Assembly (NCBI RefSeq): GCF_000430845.1
Contig: NZ_AUMU01000015.1
Coordinates: forward strand, 55,067-119,066
DNA length: 64,000 nucleotides
DNA from: Chryseobacterium gregarium DSM 19109
GTDB taxonomy: Bacteria; Bacteroidota; Bacteroidia; Flavobacteriales; Weeksellaceae
Direction: 5' to 3'
Program-made: the position numbers and the translations under genes
Notes under the pieces: generated by a model
What the model saw: the letters and a program-made list of their open reading frames with translations, nothing else
Databases searched by the model: none
What the model was told of the DNA's origin: nothing
Shown here: positions 55,629 through 64,000 of the stretch, piece by piece
How the letters are laid out: each line of letters begins with the position of its first letter
Numbering within the stretch: the stretch's first letter is position 1

Positions 55629-58600
55629 CTATTTTTTCGTCCGGTTGAAAATCCAGAAGATGATCGGGAAGATCAGCAAGGTCAGCACCGTAGCGGTAAT
55701 CAGCCCGCCGATAATGACTATCGCCAGAGGCTTCTGGGATTCCGATCCTATTCCTGTAGACAGCGCCGCCGGCATCAGTCCGATGGAAGCCATTAAGGCA
55801 GTCATGATAACAGGCCGGGTCCTGGATTTCACCCCATTGAAAATAGCTTCATCAAGGCCTGCTCCGTCCAGGACATTCTGATGGAATTCCGTGATGATGA
55901 TGACCCCGTTCTGAATACAGATCCCGAGAAGCGCAATCATCCCTACGCCGGCGGAAATTCCGAAATTGATCCCGGTGAGATGCAGGGCAATGATTCCACC
56001 GATCAGGGCAAACGGCACATTGGCCAGGACCAGAAGCGAATCTTTCATATTCCCGAAAAGGATAAATAAAAGGAAGAAAATCCCTAGCATACTGACAGGA
56101 ACTACCTGAGTCAGTCTTTTTGAAGCCCGCTGCTGGTTTTCAAACTGGCCGGTCCAGCCTACGGAATACCCGTCCGGAAGGTCTATTTTAGCTACCGCCT
56201 TTTGGGCATCTGCAATCGTTCCCCCCAGATCACGGTCACGGATCGAGAATTTCACCCCGATATACCTTTTGATATCATCCCGGTAAATAAATGCCGCCCC
56301 GTTATCTTTTTCAATGGTGCTGATTTCTTTTAAAGGTATCTTGGTTCCGTCCTGGGTAGGGACCATTAAAGCAGCAATATCATTCTCATCTTTTCTGTAG
56401 TCCTGGGCATAGCGGAGACGGATCGGGAATTTTCTCTCTCCGTCAAACATCTCCGAAGCCGTCTTTCCTCCAAAGGCCATTTCCAGGACAGACTGGGCAT
56501 CATCCGGCATAATGCCGTACGCGGCCATTTTATCCCGGTCGAGTACGACGCTTACTTCCGGCTGCCCGATATTTTTAATGATTCCGGCATCTTTTACACC
56601 CCTGATGTCTTTTACCTGTTTCAGCACTTCTTCAGCCAACCTGTCCAGAGTCTGTAAATTGTCACCGTATATTTTAATCCCGTTCTCTGCTTTGAAGCCA
56701 GCCACCGCTTCAGCCACGTTATCGGAAATCGGCTGGGAATAATTGAACGTAATTCCCTGATATGCCCTCAGCTTTTTATCAATGCCTTCTATCAGTTCGT
56801 CATAGGTGATCTTCCGTTTCCAGTCTTCTTTAGGCTGAAGGTTTACAGCAAACTGTACAAACCCGAAACCGTTCGGATCGGTTCCGTCATTGCTCCTGCC
56901 CGTCTGTGCCAGCACATCGGTTACTTCCGGAAAGCTCATAATATCCTTCTTTAAGAGGTCTGCCGTTTTCAGAGATTCCTTTAATGAGGAACTCATCGGC
57001 ATTTCTGCAGTAATCCAGAGCGAGCCTTCATTCAGCTGCGGCAGGAATTCCGTCCCCAAAAATTTTCCTGAAAACAAAGCCAATGCCATGAATGAAACGG
57101 CAACGATCAGACTCATTTTTTTGTGCTTAAAAGTATAGCCGAAGCCTTTTAAGACCATCCTGTCCCAGAAGCTCACAAAAGGATTGTTCTTTTCCTTTAC
57201 ATTTTTATTTAAAAGGATATGCGACAAAACAGGGACTAAGGTCAGCGTAAAGATCAAGGCCCCGATCAATGCAAACCCCAGCGTAAAAGCCAGTGGCGAG
57301 AACATCTTGCCCTCTACTTTCTGGAACGAGAAGATTGGGATCAATGATGTAATGATAATCAGTTTGGAAAAAAAGATGGCTTTCCCCAGACCAGTTCCGG
57401 TCTTTTTAATCCAGCCGGCTTTGGCCATTTTGTTGAATTTTTCCTGTCCGTATTTAAGTGCCTTATGGTCGAGCATCACAAAGAGGCCTTCGACCATGAC
57501 GACGGCCCCGTCGATAATAATCCCAAAGTCCACCGCACCCAGGGAAAGGAGATTAGCACTCATCCCGGCAAGCTTTAAACATAAAAATGCAAATAATAAA
57601 GATAGCGGAATAATGATGGAAACAATTAGGGTCGTCCGCCAGTCGGCCATAAAGATCAGCACGATTACCGTGACCAGGACGATTCCTTCGAGCAGATTGT
57701 GCATTACCGTTTCGGTCGTAAAATCCATCAGGTTATCCCGGTCATAGAACGTCATCATCTTAACATCCTTCGGAAGGATTTTTTCATTAAGCTCTTTAAT
57801 CTTAGCTTTTACGCCTACCAGTACTTCACGGGGGTTTTCGCCTTTCCGCATCACGACAATCCCTTCTACCGTATCCTCCTGGTTGTTAAGCCCGGCCTGT
57901 CCTACCCTGGGCATCGAACCCTCATGCACTTCCGCTACGTTTTTAACCAGAACCGGGTTCCCGCTTTCATTCTGTATCGTAATATTCCCGATATCGGCAA
58001 CTGATTTTACGAGTCCGATTCCCCGCACCACATAGGCCTGACCGTTCTTTTCGATTACGTCACCGCCGACATTCAAGTTGCTTTTCGTTACGGCATCATA
58101 TACCTGAAGCGGGGTAAGATTATATTTATCCAGTGCTCGCGGATCGATGCTTAATTCAAACACTTTGTCCTGTCCTCCGAAAACATTGATATCTGCAACC
58201 CCAGGAACGCCTCTTAATGCCCGGTCAATGACCCAGTTCTGCAATGTCAGCAATTCACGTGAGTCTTTCGTTTTACTCTGTAGTGTATACCGGAAAATCT
58301 CTCCGGTGGGTCCGTAGGGTGGCTGTACTTCAGGGTCTACCTCATCAGGAAGGCTAATGGTTCGTAACTGGTTATTGACCTGATTTCTGGCAAACATATC
58401 ATCCACCCCGTCGTCAAAAAGAATCTTCACAATGGAAAGCCCGAACATGGTCGTACTCCGCACACTGGTTTTCTTCTGAACCGGACTCATGGCCAATTCG
58501 ACAGGCGTAGTCACGAAACGTTCTACTTCTTCCGCGCTCCGCCCGTTCCATTGGGTAATAATAACAATCTGGGTATTGGTAACATCAGGAAACGCTTCAA

Positions 58601-58715
58601 TAGGCATATTTTTAAAGCTTACGAATCCCGCAACCGCCAGCACCGCCACCCAGATAAAGGTAAATGCCTTATTTTTTAATGAAAAAGCAATGATATTTTT
58701 TATAAATCTGTTCAT
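55629..58715 (-). CDS. heavy-metal RND pump (CzcA/CusA family)
   Basis: A 1028-residue inner-membrane RND transporter of the heavy-metal class, driven by protons. Two repeats of one helix, a large periplasmic loop and five helices. IEAFPDVTNTQIVIITQWNG at the start and a charged helix 4 (VDFGIIIDGAVVMVEG) match CzcA/CusA. The three periplasmic Met of CusA that carry Cu(I) do not appear at the aligned positions as I read them, so a divalent cation (Zn, Co, Ni or Cd) is more likely. It works with the adaptor and TolC-type proteins encoded upstream. Confidence 0.93.
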   Translation of the reverse strand: MNRFIKNIIAFSLKNKAFTFIWVAVLAVAGFVSFKNMPIEAFPDVTNTQIVIITQWNGRSAEEVERFVTTPVELAMSPVQKKTSVRSTTMFGLSIVKILFDDGVDDMFARNQVNNQLRTISLPDEVDPEVQPPYGPTGEIFRYTLQSKTKDSRELLTLQNWVIDRALRGVPGVADINVFGGQDKVFELSIDPRALDKYNLTPLQVYDAVTKSNLNVGGDVIEKNGQAYVVRGIGLVKSVADIGNITIQNESGNPVLVKNVAEVHEGSMPRVGQAGLNNQEDTVEGIVVMRKGENPREVLVGVKAKIKELNEKILPKDVKMMTFYDRDNLMDFTTETVMHNLLEGIVLVTVIVLIFMADWRTTLIVSIIIPLSLLFAFLCLKLAGMSANLLSLGAVDFGIIIDGAVVMVEGLFVMLDHKALKYGQEKFNKMAKAGWIKKTGTGLGKAIFFSKLIIITSLIPIFSFQKVEGKMFSPLAFTLGFALIGALIFTLTLVPVLSHILLNKNVKEKNNPFVSFWDRMVLKGFGYTFKHKKMSLIVAVSFMALALFSGKFLGTEFLPQLNEGSLWITAEMPMSSSLKESLKTADLLKKDIMSFPEVTDVLAQTGRSNDGTDPNGFGFVQFAVNLQPKEDWKRKITYDELIEGIDKKLRAYQGITFNYSQPISDNVAEAVAGFKAENGIKIYGDNLQTLDRLAEEVLKQVKDIRGVKDAGIIKNIGQPEVSVVLDRDKMAAYGIMPDDAQSVLEMAFGGKTASEMFDGERKFPIRLRYAQDYRKDENDIAALMVPTQDGTKIPLKEISTIEKDNGAAFIYRDDIKRYIGVKFSIRDRDLGGTIADAQKAVAKIDLPDGYSVGWTGQFENQQRASKRLTQVVPVSMLGIFFLLFILFGNMKDSLLVLANVPFALIGGIIALHLTGINFGISAGVGMIALLGICIQNGVIIITEFHQNVLDGAGLDEAIFNGVKSRTRPVIMTALMASIGLMPAALSTGIGSESQKPLAIVIIGGLITATVLTLLIFPIIFWIFNRTKK

Positions 58716-58830
58716 GAGGAATTTTTTGGTGACCTAAAAAAGCCGTTGAAATAAATTTTAAACATATCTTGATATTTATTGTAAAACTTTACTTTCAAAT
58801 AATGTTGTTATCATCTTAATGGTTATATGA

Positions 58831-59916
58831 CTAACTGTTCAGGGAACGGTAGATCAGCAGCTGATTGTTGGTAATGACCTGTTCGCCTTCAGAAAGACCT
58901 TCGGAAACATAGGTGGTATCGCCGGATTGTTTCAGCACTTTTATTTCCCTTACTTTGATATCCGTACGGGATTTATAAATCACCACAAAACTCCTGTTAT
59001 CATCAAAAATTACCGCTTCAGAAGGAACCGTCAGTGCCGATGCATTTTCCGAGCGGGTCACTTTAATCGTAGCCTTGCTGTCAGGGATCAGCAATCCGTT
59101 CCGGTTTTCCAGCACTACCCTTGCCTGCATGGCATTGGTTTCTGGTTCGATGATCTTAAAGATTTTATCAATCTTCCCGTCGAATACCTTATCAGGATAT
59201 GACAGTGTGGATACCTGGGCTTTCATCCCCAAGCTGATTTTATCAATGTCGGATTCATTTACATTTATGATGGCCCAGACATTGGTGGTATTGGCTACAT
59301 CAAAAATATTTTCACTTCTGTCGTTTCTCAGTTGCATATCTTTATTGATGTTTTTCTGCACGATATAGCCGCTGATCGGGGCTATCACACTGTAAATATT
59401 CCCTTTCTTCACATTATAGACGGTGCTCACCGCACCTGCCCGTTGCATCTGGTCCTGCGCTTTCTGAACCTGGCTCCTGGCTTCCAGCACATCCCTTTCG
59501 GTATTCAGTTTTCCTTCATACATTTCCTTTGTGACCCGGAGGTTGTTCTGTGCCACAATCAGATCGGTTTTTGCATCGCTTACATCTTTCTGGACTTCAG
59601 CCAGCTCCGTACTCCTGATCGTCGCCAGCACCTGGCCTTTTCTCACATGGTCCCCCAGTTCTACATTAACGCTCAGGACATTCCCCCCGACCAGCGGATA
59701 TACGTCGATATAGCTGTTTTTATCAGCTGAGATCTTTCCGTAAAAACTGTAGTTATCTTCTATATTCTTTTTCTCGACTTTTGCCAGGGCAATAGACTTA
59801 AGCATAGTATTGCTGAGCTCAAAACCTTTTTTGGCCTGTGGTTTTATATCCTCTTCTTTTTTTGAGCAGGACAGGATAGACAAAGCCACCATAACAGGGA
59901 TGATATATTTTTTCAT
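58831..59916 (-). CDS. RND adaptor (membrane fusion protein), lipoprotein
   Basis: A 361-residue adaptor with lipobox LSILSC. The lipoyl part is NVELGDHVRKGQVLATI, followed by a coiled-coil hairpin (about residues 105-170) and beta-barrel domains ending in VYKSRTDIKVREIKVL. It joins the RND pump to the outer-membrane channel. It lies one base after the TolC-type gene. There is no His-rich or Met-rich metal tail. Confidence 0.93.
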   Translation of the reverse strand: MKKYIIPVMVALSILSCSKKEEDIKPQAKKGFELSNTMLKSIALAKVEKKNIEDNYSFYGKISADKNSYIDVYPLVGGNVLSVNVELGDHVRKGQVLATIRSTELAEVQKDVSDAKTDLIVAQNNLRVTKEMYEGKLNTERDVLEARSQVQKAQDQMQRAGAVSTVYNVKKGNIYSVIAPISGYIVQKNINKDMQLRNDRSENIFDVANTTNVWAIINVNESDIDKISLGMKAQVSTLSYPDKVFDGKIDKIFKIIEPETNAMQARVVLENRNGLLIPDSKATIKVTRSENASALTVPSEAVIFDDNRSFVVIYKSRTDIKVREIKVLKQSGDTTYVSEGLSEGEQVITNNQLLIYRSLNS

Positions 59917-59917
59917 T

Positions 59918-61159
59918 TTAATAGAAGATTTTCGTTTGTACCAGTTGATTCAATTGTTCCGCTGACTGCATGATGCCGTTTTTCATATCATAGATCTGTA
60001 GTGCCGTTTCCCTGTAGCTGTCCATAAAATCAGCAAATTCAATCAGGCTGATGTTGCCTTTCCTGAAATTGTTCAGCATTCCGTTGTAGACCAGTTCCAT
60101 ATTATCAAGGTCGGCGGAGGTAATCATGGATAACTGTTCATGCTGCATTTTCCAGGTTTTATAAACCGCCTGCACCCGGGTTTCAAGATCCATTTTCCGA
60201 AAATCGGCATTTTCCCGGTTCTGCCGGATGGCAAAACCTGCTTTTTGAACATTCTCTTTATTGGATTTCCACAAAGGCAGAGGGATGCCCACCATCAGGT
60301 TCACTTCATTTTTAAAGGTCCCGCTGTTTTGGTCCCATCCTGCCCCGATATTCAGATCAGGCACATTCAGTGACTTTTGCCATTGAGCATATAGCTTGCT
60401 GTTATCGATCAGTTTTAAATAATACTGGTAATCCGCATTGTTTTTAAGAGCTTTTTTCTGCAGTACCGTTTCATCTCCGAAAGGCTGGGCAGCAAGCACA
60501 TCCCGAGCTTCCGCCTCTGAGAAATGCAGTTCAATATCTTCGCTGATCCCGGTTAAAACCTTAAGGTTCTGTTCAAATTCAAAAATGTTTTTACTAATCG
60601 CGGCTTTGTCATTATTCAGCTGGATCACGATGCTCTGCAGCCTTACCTCTTCTTTAAGGGAAACATTCCCTTTGGCAGACTGTGTTTTGTAAGCTGACAA
60701 AAGATCGTTCATATACCCCAACTGCCTGTCGGTATGTGCCCGTTTCAGCTGTTCATAATAAAGATGGTAATAGCCGGCATGAAGCTGTGCCCTCAGGTCT
60801 GCCAGCAGCTGTGAGAATTGAAGGCGGGCCAGTTCTTTATTGGATTTCGCGAAAGCGATTTCATTTTTCTTTTTGCCTCCCATGTAGATCAGCTGGGTGA
60901 TCTCCGCTCCCTTTGCCTGCCCTATGTCAAAAGCTTTCCTGCCTTCCGGGTTATAAGCGTTAATATACCCGCTGGCCTGCGGAAGCTCCCAGATTTTAGC
61001 CTGTAAGATATCAGCATCAGCCATGTTAATGTTATACTTTTCGGCGAGCAGCTGCAAATTGTTTTTCAGGAAAGCTTCTTCACAATCTGAAAGAGACATC
61101 TGCTGTTGTGCCGTCACGATTGATGAAATGACGATCAACAGCCCTGCAATTTTGTTCAT
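59918..61159 (-). CDS. TolC-family outer-membrane channel
   Basis: A 413-residue exported protein (cleavage near TAQQ). Two OEP repeats are visible as long helical stretches with MSLSDCEEAFLKNNLQLLAEKY and IQLNNDKAAISKNIFEFEQNL. It is the first gene of the efflux operon, and a direct repeat box lies 45 bases upstream. Confidence 0.9.
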   Translation of the reverse strand: MNKIAGLLIVISSIVTAQQQMSLSDCEEAFLKNNLQLLAEKYNINMADADILQAKIWELPQASGYINAYNPEGRKAFDIGQAKGAEITQLIYMGGKKKNEIAFAKSNKELARLQFSQLLADLRAQLHAGYYHLYYEQLKRAHTDRQLGYMNDLLSAYKTQSAKGNVSLKEEVRLQSIVIQLNNDKAAISKNIFEFEQNLKVLTGISEDIELHFSEAEARDVLAAQPFGDETVLQKKALKNNADYQYYLKLIDNSKLYAQWQKSLNVPDLNIGAGWDQNSGTFKNEVNLMVGIPLPLWKSNKENVQKAGFAIRQNRENADFRKMDLETRVQAVYKTWKMQHEQLSMITSADLDNMELVYNGMLNNFRKGNISLIEFADFMDSYRETALQIYDMKNGIMQSAEQLNQLVQTKIFY

Positions 61160-61594
61160 TTTTCTGATTTGTTACAAAAATGCCCTTACAAGATTAAAAT
61201 GCTCTTAAAGAATGCTTAAAAAAAAATTAAATTTGGTTTGGAGAATGGATTTTTATCTTATTTCTGAACTGTTAGAAATGGTTGGGAGTAAGGAACAGCA
61301 GCTTAACTATTATGAGACCTTAGTAATTTTAACTGAAAGTAATTGATTATATCTTACATGAGATTCTTCGGTATACCGAAGGTGACCTTACGGAATTAAA
61401 ACTCTGTTTGAGTTCAGAGTTCAGAGTTGAAATTTAATAAAAACTTTTAAAGCCTATTTCCAACTCTGTTTACGTTGATTGTTTTAGATGCAGTCTATTT
61501 AAATGTACCTAAAAATCTGCGTGATCATCATTCTTCGGGAAATTATTTTGCGAAATAATTAGACACGACTTCTGTTTCAATTCAATAATTGCCT
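61160..61594. other. spacer between the kinase gene and the efflux operon
   Basis: Contains the probable response regulator box (61204-61220), a perfect 16-bp palindrome at 61366-61381, and from about 61436 to 61556 a sequence similar to 19070-19200. No gene. Confidence 0.6.
61204..61220 (-). promoter_or_regulatory. direct repeat, likely response regulator box
   Basis: On the minus strand TTTAAG (61220-61215), five bases, TTTAAG (61209-61204): period 11, the layout bound by PmrA/QseB-type OmpR-family regulators. A weaker third copy (TGTAAG) is at 61190-61185. It lies 45 bases before the TolC-type start. Confidence 0.55.
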
Positions 61595-62959
61595 CTATCT
61601 ATTAAAAACCACACTGAATGTGTTTACCCGGTCTGCCGGTGAAGTATAGATAATTCCGGCGCCATGGTATTCCAGGATTCTCTTGACAATCCGGAGGCCA
61701 AGGCCGGAACCGGAAATATTCTGGGAGTTGATGCCTCTCTGAAAAGCTTCAAACAGCCGGGGCTGCTCCTCTTCTGAAATGGTAGTTCCGTGGGACATTA
61801 CATCGACGATAAGGTGTTCACTTGTTTCGGTGATCAGCACATCCACTTCCATATTGTCAGAATACACCGCTGCATTTTTAAATAAGTTGATAAAAACAAT
61901 ATCGAGCAAAGACTGGATGCCATTGATGGTAAGCAATGCGTCTTCAGAAGTATTTTCTGAAATCAGGAAATCCATTTTAAGGTTGGGATAACTCTTTTCC
62001 ACCGCTTCAAAAGATTCAAAAATCACTTCATCGATTCTTACCTCTTCATAAATGCTCTGGATATTTTCTTTGTCGAATTTTGTTAACAGTAAAAGGGAAT
62101 TGGTCAGGTCGGACAGCTGATACACATCTTTCTGAATCTGTCTTAAAGAAGACAGGGTTTCCGGGGAATGCTGCCCGAATTTGATTAGGTTTTCCAGCTG
62201 GAAGGCCATCCTGGTAATCGGTGTCCTGATCTCATGGGAAGCACTGGCGGTGAAATCCCTCTGTGACTGGAAAACATCATCTAGTCTGGCAATCATGGTA
62301 TTGAATGACTGAGCCAGAACATTGATTTCGTCATTCGACTGCCGGACCGGGATCTGAGTGGTAAGCTTATGCGCAGTTACTTCCGAAATTTCCTGGTTTA
62401 GGTCTTCCAGCGGGCGCAGGAACTGCCCCATGAAATAATAACTGAAAAAGCCGATGAGCAGCGTGCTCATTACATAAGCTGTAATCAACAAGTATTTCAG
62501 GTATTCCAGCTTGGATTTCCCGTTGGTATCAAAAGCACTGGTCAGGATATAGTAATTTTCCCCGTTGATGGTCCGGAGTGCCGCATAAATCTCGGGGACC
62601 GTTTTTTCGGAATAGATGACTTTCTTCTCATCAAGCTCCTTTAGCAACGCATTGTCCCAGGTTACGTTCCGGTCTTTGATGGTACTGTAGACCAGCTCCT
62701 TCTGCCCGTTGAAAATCAGGATGGTTTCATTGAGAAGAATATTATCCGAATTTTCATTAAAAAATACCGGTGCTTCTTCTTCAAAATCTTTTGACTTGGC
62801 AATAAAATGGGACGTAAATTCCAGCCTCTGCCGGAAGCGCTCCTTAAACTCATCCCTCCTGAAATCATTGAAGGACATATAAATTACAGCCATAACAATA
62901 CCGAAAAGCAGTGAAAAGGCAATACTGAGATTGAGCGCGATCTTCCTTTTTAAAGACAT
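61595..62959 (-). CDS. sensor histidine kinase
   Basis: A 454-residue kinase. Two membrane helices (about 9-30 and 150-172) enclose a sensor domain; a HAMP segment follows, then the H-box ASASHEIRTPITRM, N-box LFKNAAVYSDN and the glycine box SGLGLRIVKRI. It is encoded three bases after the response regulator gene and probably controls the efflux operon. Confidence 0.93.
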   Translation of the reverse strand: MSLKRKIALNLSIAFSLLFGIVMAVIYMSFNDFRRDEFKERFRQRLEFTSHFIAKSKDFEEEAPVFFNENSDNILLNETILIFNGQKELVYSTIKDRNVTWDNALLKELDEKKVIYSEKTVPEIYAALRTINGENYYILTSAFDTNGKSKLEYLKYLLITAYVMSTLLIGFFSYYFMGQFLRPLEDLNQEISEVTAHKLTTQIPVRQSNDEINVLAQSFNTMIARLDDVFQSQRDFTASASHEIRTPITRMAFQLENLIKFGQHSPETLSSLRQIQKDVYQLSDLTNSLLLLTKFDKENIQSIYEEVRIDEVIFESFEAVEKSYPNLKMDFLISENTSEDALLTINGIQSLLDIVFINLFKNAAVYSDNMEVDVLITETSEHLIVDVMSHGTTISEEEQPRLFEAFQRGINSQNISGSGLGLRIVKRILEYHGAGIIYTSPADRVNTFSVVFNR

Positions 62960-62962
62960 CTT

Positions 62963-63646
62963 TTATAACGGACTTAAATAATACCCGAAGCCGGAACGCG
63001 TATGAATAAGCTTCACCTTGAAATCCTTATCCACTTTCTTCCTTAAGAAATTGATGTACACTTCCACGGTATTCGTATTGGTATTGAAGTTATGCTCCCA
63101 GACATGCTCGGTGATCTGCTGTTTGGAAACCGTCCTTCCCTGAGCTTCCGCCAGATACACCAGCAGCTGAAATTCCTTTAGCGTGAGCGCAATTTCATTT
63201 CCGCCCCGGTATACCTTCTGTTCCGTTTTATTGATGATCAGGTCGTCGACCCTGATGATTTCCTGATCGGTATTTTCAGAAGGGGCTTTTCTCCGCAGCA
63301 GGGAATTCATGCGCAGCAGCAGCTCTTCAAACTGAAAAGGCTTTACTAAGTAATCATCAGCAAGCCTGGTAAACGCGTCTTTTTTATCTGAAAGGTCTCC
63401 GTACGCCGAAATAATGATGATTGGGGTGGTTTTATCGAAAGAGCGGATGGTCTGGCAGACATCCAGTCCGTTGATCTTGGGAACATTGATGTCCAGAAGG
63501 TAAAAATCATATGTATTGTTCCTGATCTGGCGGAGAAACGTTTCGCCGTCATAGATTCTGTCACATGTAAAATGATTGGATTCTAAAAACTTGCAGAGCT
63601 CTGCCGACAGGATCAGGTCGTCTTCCAGTAAAAGGATATTCATCAA
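62963..63646 (-). CDS. OmpR-family response regulator
   Basis: A 227-residue regulator. Receiver domain: acidic pair in LLEDD, phosphorylated Asp in YLLDINVP, Lys in LVKPF. The winged HTH follows with LKEFQLLVYLAEAQGRTVSKQQ and RSGFGYYL. First gene of the two-gene operon. Confidence 0.94.
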   Translation of the reverse strand: MMNILLLEDDLILSAELCKFLESNHFTCDRIYDGETFLRQIRNNTYDFYLLDINVPKINGLDVCQTIRSFDKTTPIIIISAYGDLSDKKDAFTRLADDYLVKPFQFEELLLRMNSLLRRKAPSENTDQEIIRVDDLIINKTEQKVYRGGNEIALTLKEFQLLVYLAEAQGRTVSKQQITEHVWEHNFNTNTNTVEVYINFLRKKVDKDFKVKLIHTRSGFGYYLSPL

Positions 63647-63758
63647 TATTTATTTTATACGAATGTAAAGAAAATTTTAGGATTTCGGGGAACGTAAGAA
63701 GAAGCGGGAACGGGTTTTAATTAATTTTTAAGGATCACCCGATAAAGCAAGTATAAAG

Positions 63759-63785
63759 CAAAAAAAATCCCGGAAATTCCGGGAT
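63759..63785 (-). terminator. terminator after tRNA-Thr
   Basis: ATCCCGGA (63767-63774) pairs with TCCGGGAT (63778-63785); minus-strand T tail. Confidence 0.8.
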
Positions 63786-63794
63786 GATACTGAG

Positions 63795-63866
63795 AGCCAA
63801 CTACGGGACTTGAACCCGTGACCTCTTCCTTACCAAGGAAGCACTCTACCGCTGAGCTAAGTCGGC
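63795..63866 (-). tRNA. tRNA-Thr (GGT)
   Basis: A 72-base cloverleaf: acceptor GCCGACT with AGTTGGC (one G-T), anticodon GGT in CTTCC-TTGGTAA-GGAAG, T-loop GTTCAAGTC. CCA is not encoded. Confidence 0.96.
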
Positions 63867-63873
63867 ATGAAGC

Positions 63874-63905
63874 AAAAAAATCACACCGTGCAGTATGATT
63901 TTTTT
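63874..63905 (-). terminator. hairpin between two tRNA genes
   Basis: AAAAAAATCA (63874-63883) pairs with TGATTTTTTT (63896-63905). It may be a terminator after tRNA-Gly or a processing signal. Confidence 0.55.
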
Positions 63906-63907
63906 TG

Positions 63908-63980
63908 AGCGGAAGACGGGGGTCGAACCCGCGACATTCAGCTTGGAAGGCTGACGCTCTACCAACTGAGCTACTTCCGC
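63908..63980 (-). tRNA. tRNA-Gly (TCC)
   Basis: A 73-base cloverleaf: acceptor GCGGAAG with CTTCCGC, anticodon TCC in the loop CTTCCAA, T-loop GTTCGACCC. CCA is not encoded. Confidence 0.96.
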
Positions 63981-64000
63981 AATTTTGTTTCCAAAATTAT

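Overview
The window looks like chromosomal DNA of a flavobacterium, most likely Chryseobacterium or a close relative. The evidence is moderate GC, promoters with the Bacteroidetes -7 element TAnnTTTG, many secreted proteins with C-terminal type IX secretion (T9SS) sorting domains, and several protein families typical of Flavobacteriia. No rRNA, CRISPR array, transposase or prophage is visible. Three tRNA genes are present: Trp(CCA), Thr(GGT) and Gly(TCC).

Layout. 1-4.9 kb: an M1 aminopeptidase cut by the window edge, then secreted proteins of unknown function, including a tandem paralogue pair. 5.0-7.0 kb: groES-groEL. 7.1-11.8 kb: an AT-rich accessory stretch with an ecotin-like protease inhibitor, a lipoprotein, two XRE regulators, a SymE-like toxin, an 83-bp tandem repeat array, a Kelch/T9SS protein and a decayed second copy of the XRE pair. 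11.9-13.8 kb: three small cytosolic genes, one of them SUKH (SMI1/KNR4). 14-18.7 kb: a TonB-receptor-like barrel, a small outer-membrane protein, a KgtP-type transporter and a short unknown gene. 19.3-27.6 kb: housekeeping genes (ABC exporter, truA, lpxK, purine nucleoside phosphorylase, TlpA-like lipoprotein, dinB, cytosolic alpha-amylase). 27.7-34.1 kb: a carboxylesterase, an AraC regulator divergent from a zinc alcohol dehydrogenase, an HxlR regulator divergent from an NmrA-type oxidoreductase, and a phosphodiesterase.

34.2-41.0 kb is the most unusual part. It holds two minus-strand operons of exported proteins: a DUF5777-like barrel, mono-haem cytochrome c lipoprotein, YceI, ankyrin protein and DOMON-like T9SS protein; and a T9SS jelly-roll-like protein with a 620-residue protein ending in a haem c motif. 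They lie next to a Crp/Fnr-family gene. Both operons have the same promoter architecture, a GTGA-N6-TCAC palindrome 23 bp before a TAAGTTTG -7 box. I read this as a small self-contained regulon for an extracytoplasmic cytochrome c system of unknown substrate. It is my best candidate for an undescribed system.

41.2-55.1 kb is the conserved information-processing cluster, transcribed leftwards: tuf, tRNA-Trp, secE, nusG, rplK, rplA, rplJ, rplL, rpoB, rpoC and a DUF3467 gene. 55.6-63.6 kb is a heavy-metal RND efflux operon (TolC-type outer membrane protein, adaptor, CzcA-like pump) with a two-component system upstream, and a PmrA-type direct repeat lies before the efflux operon. The window ends with tRNA-Thr and tRNA-Gly.
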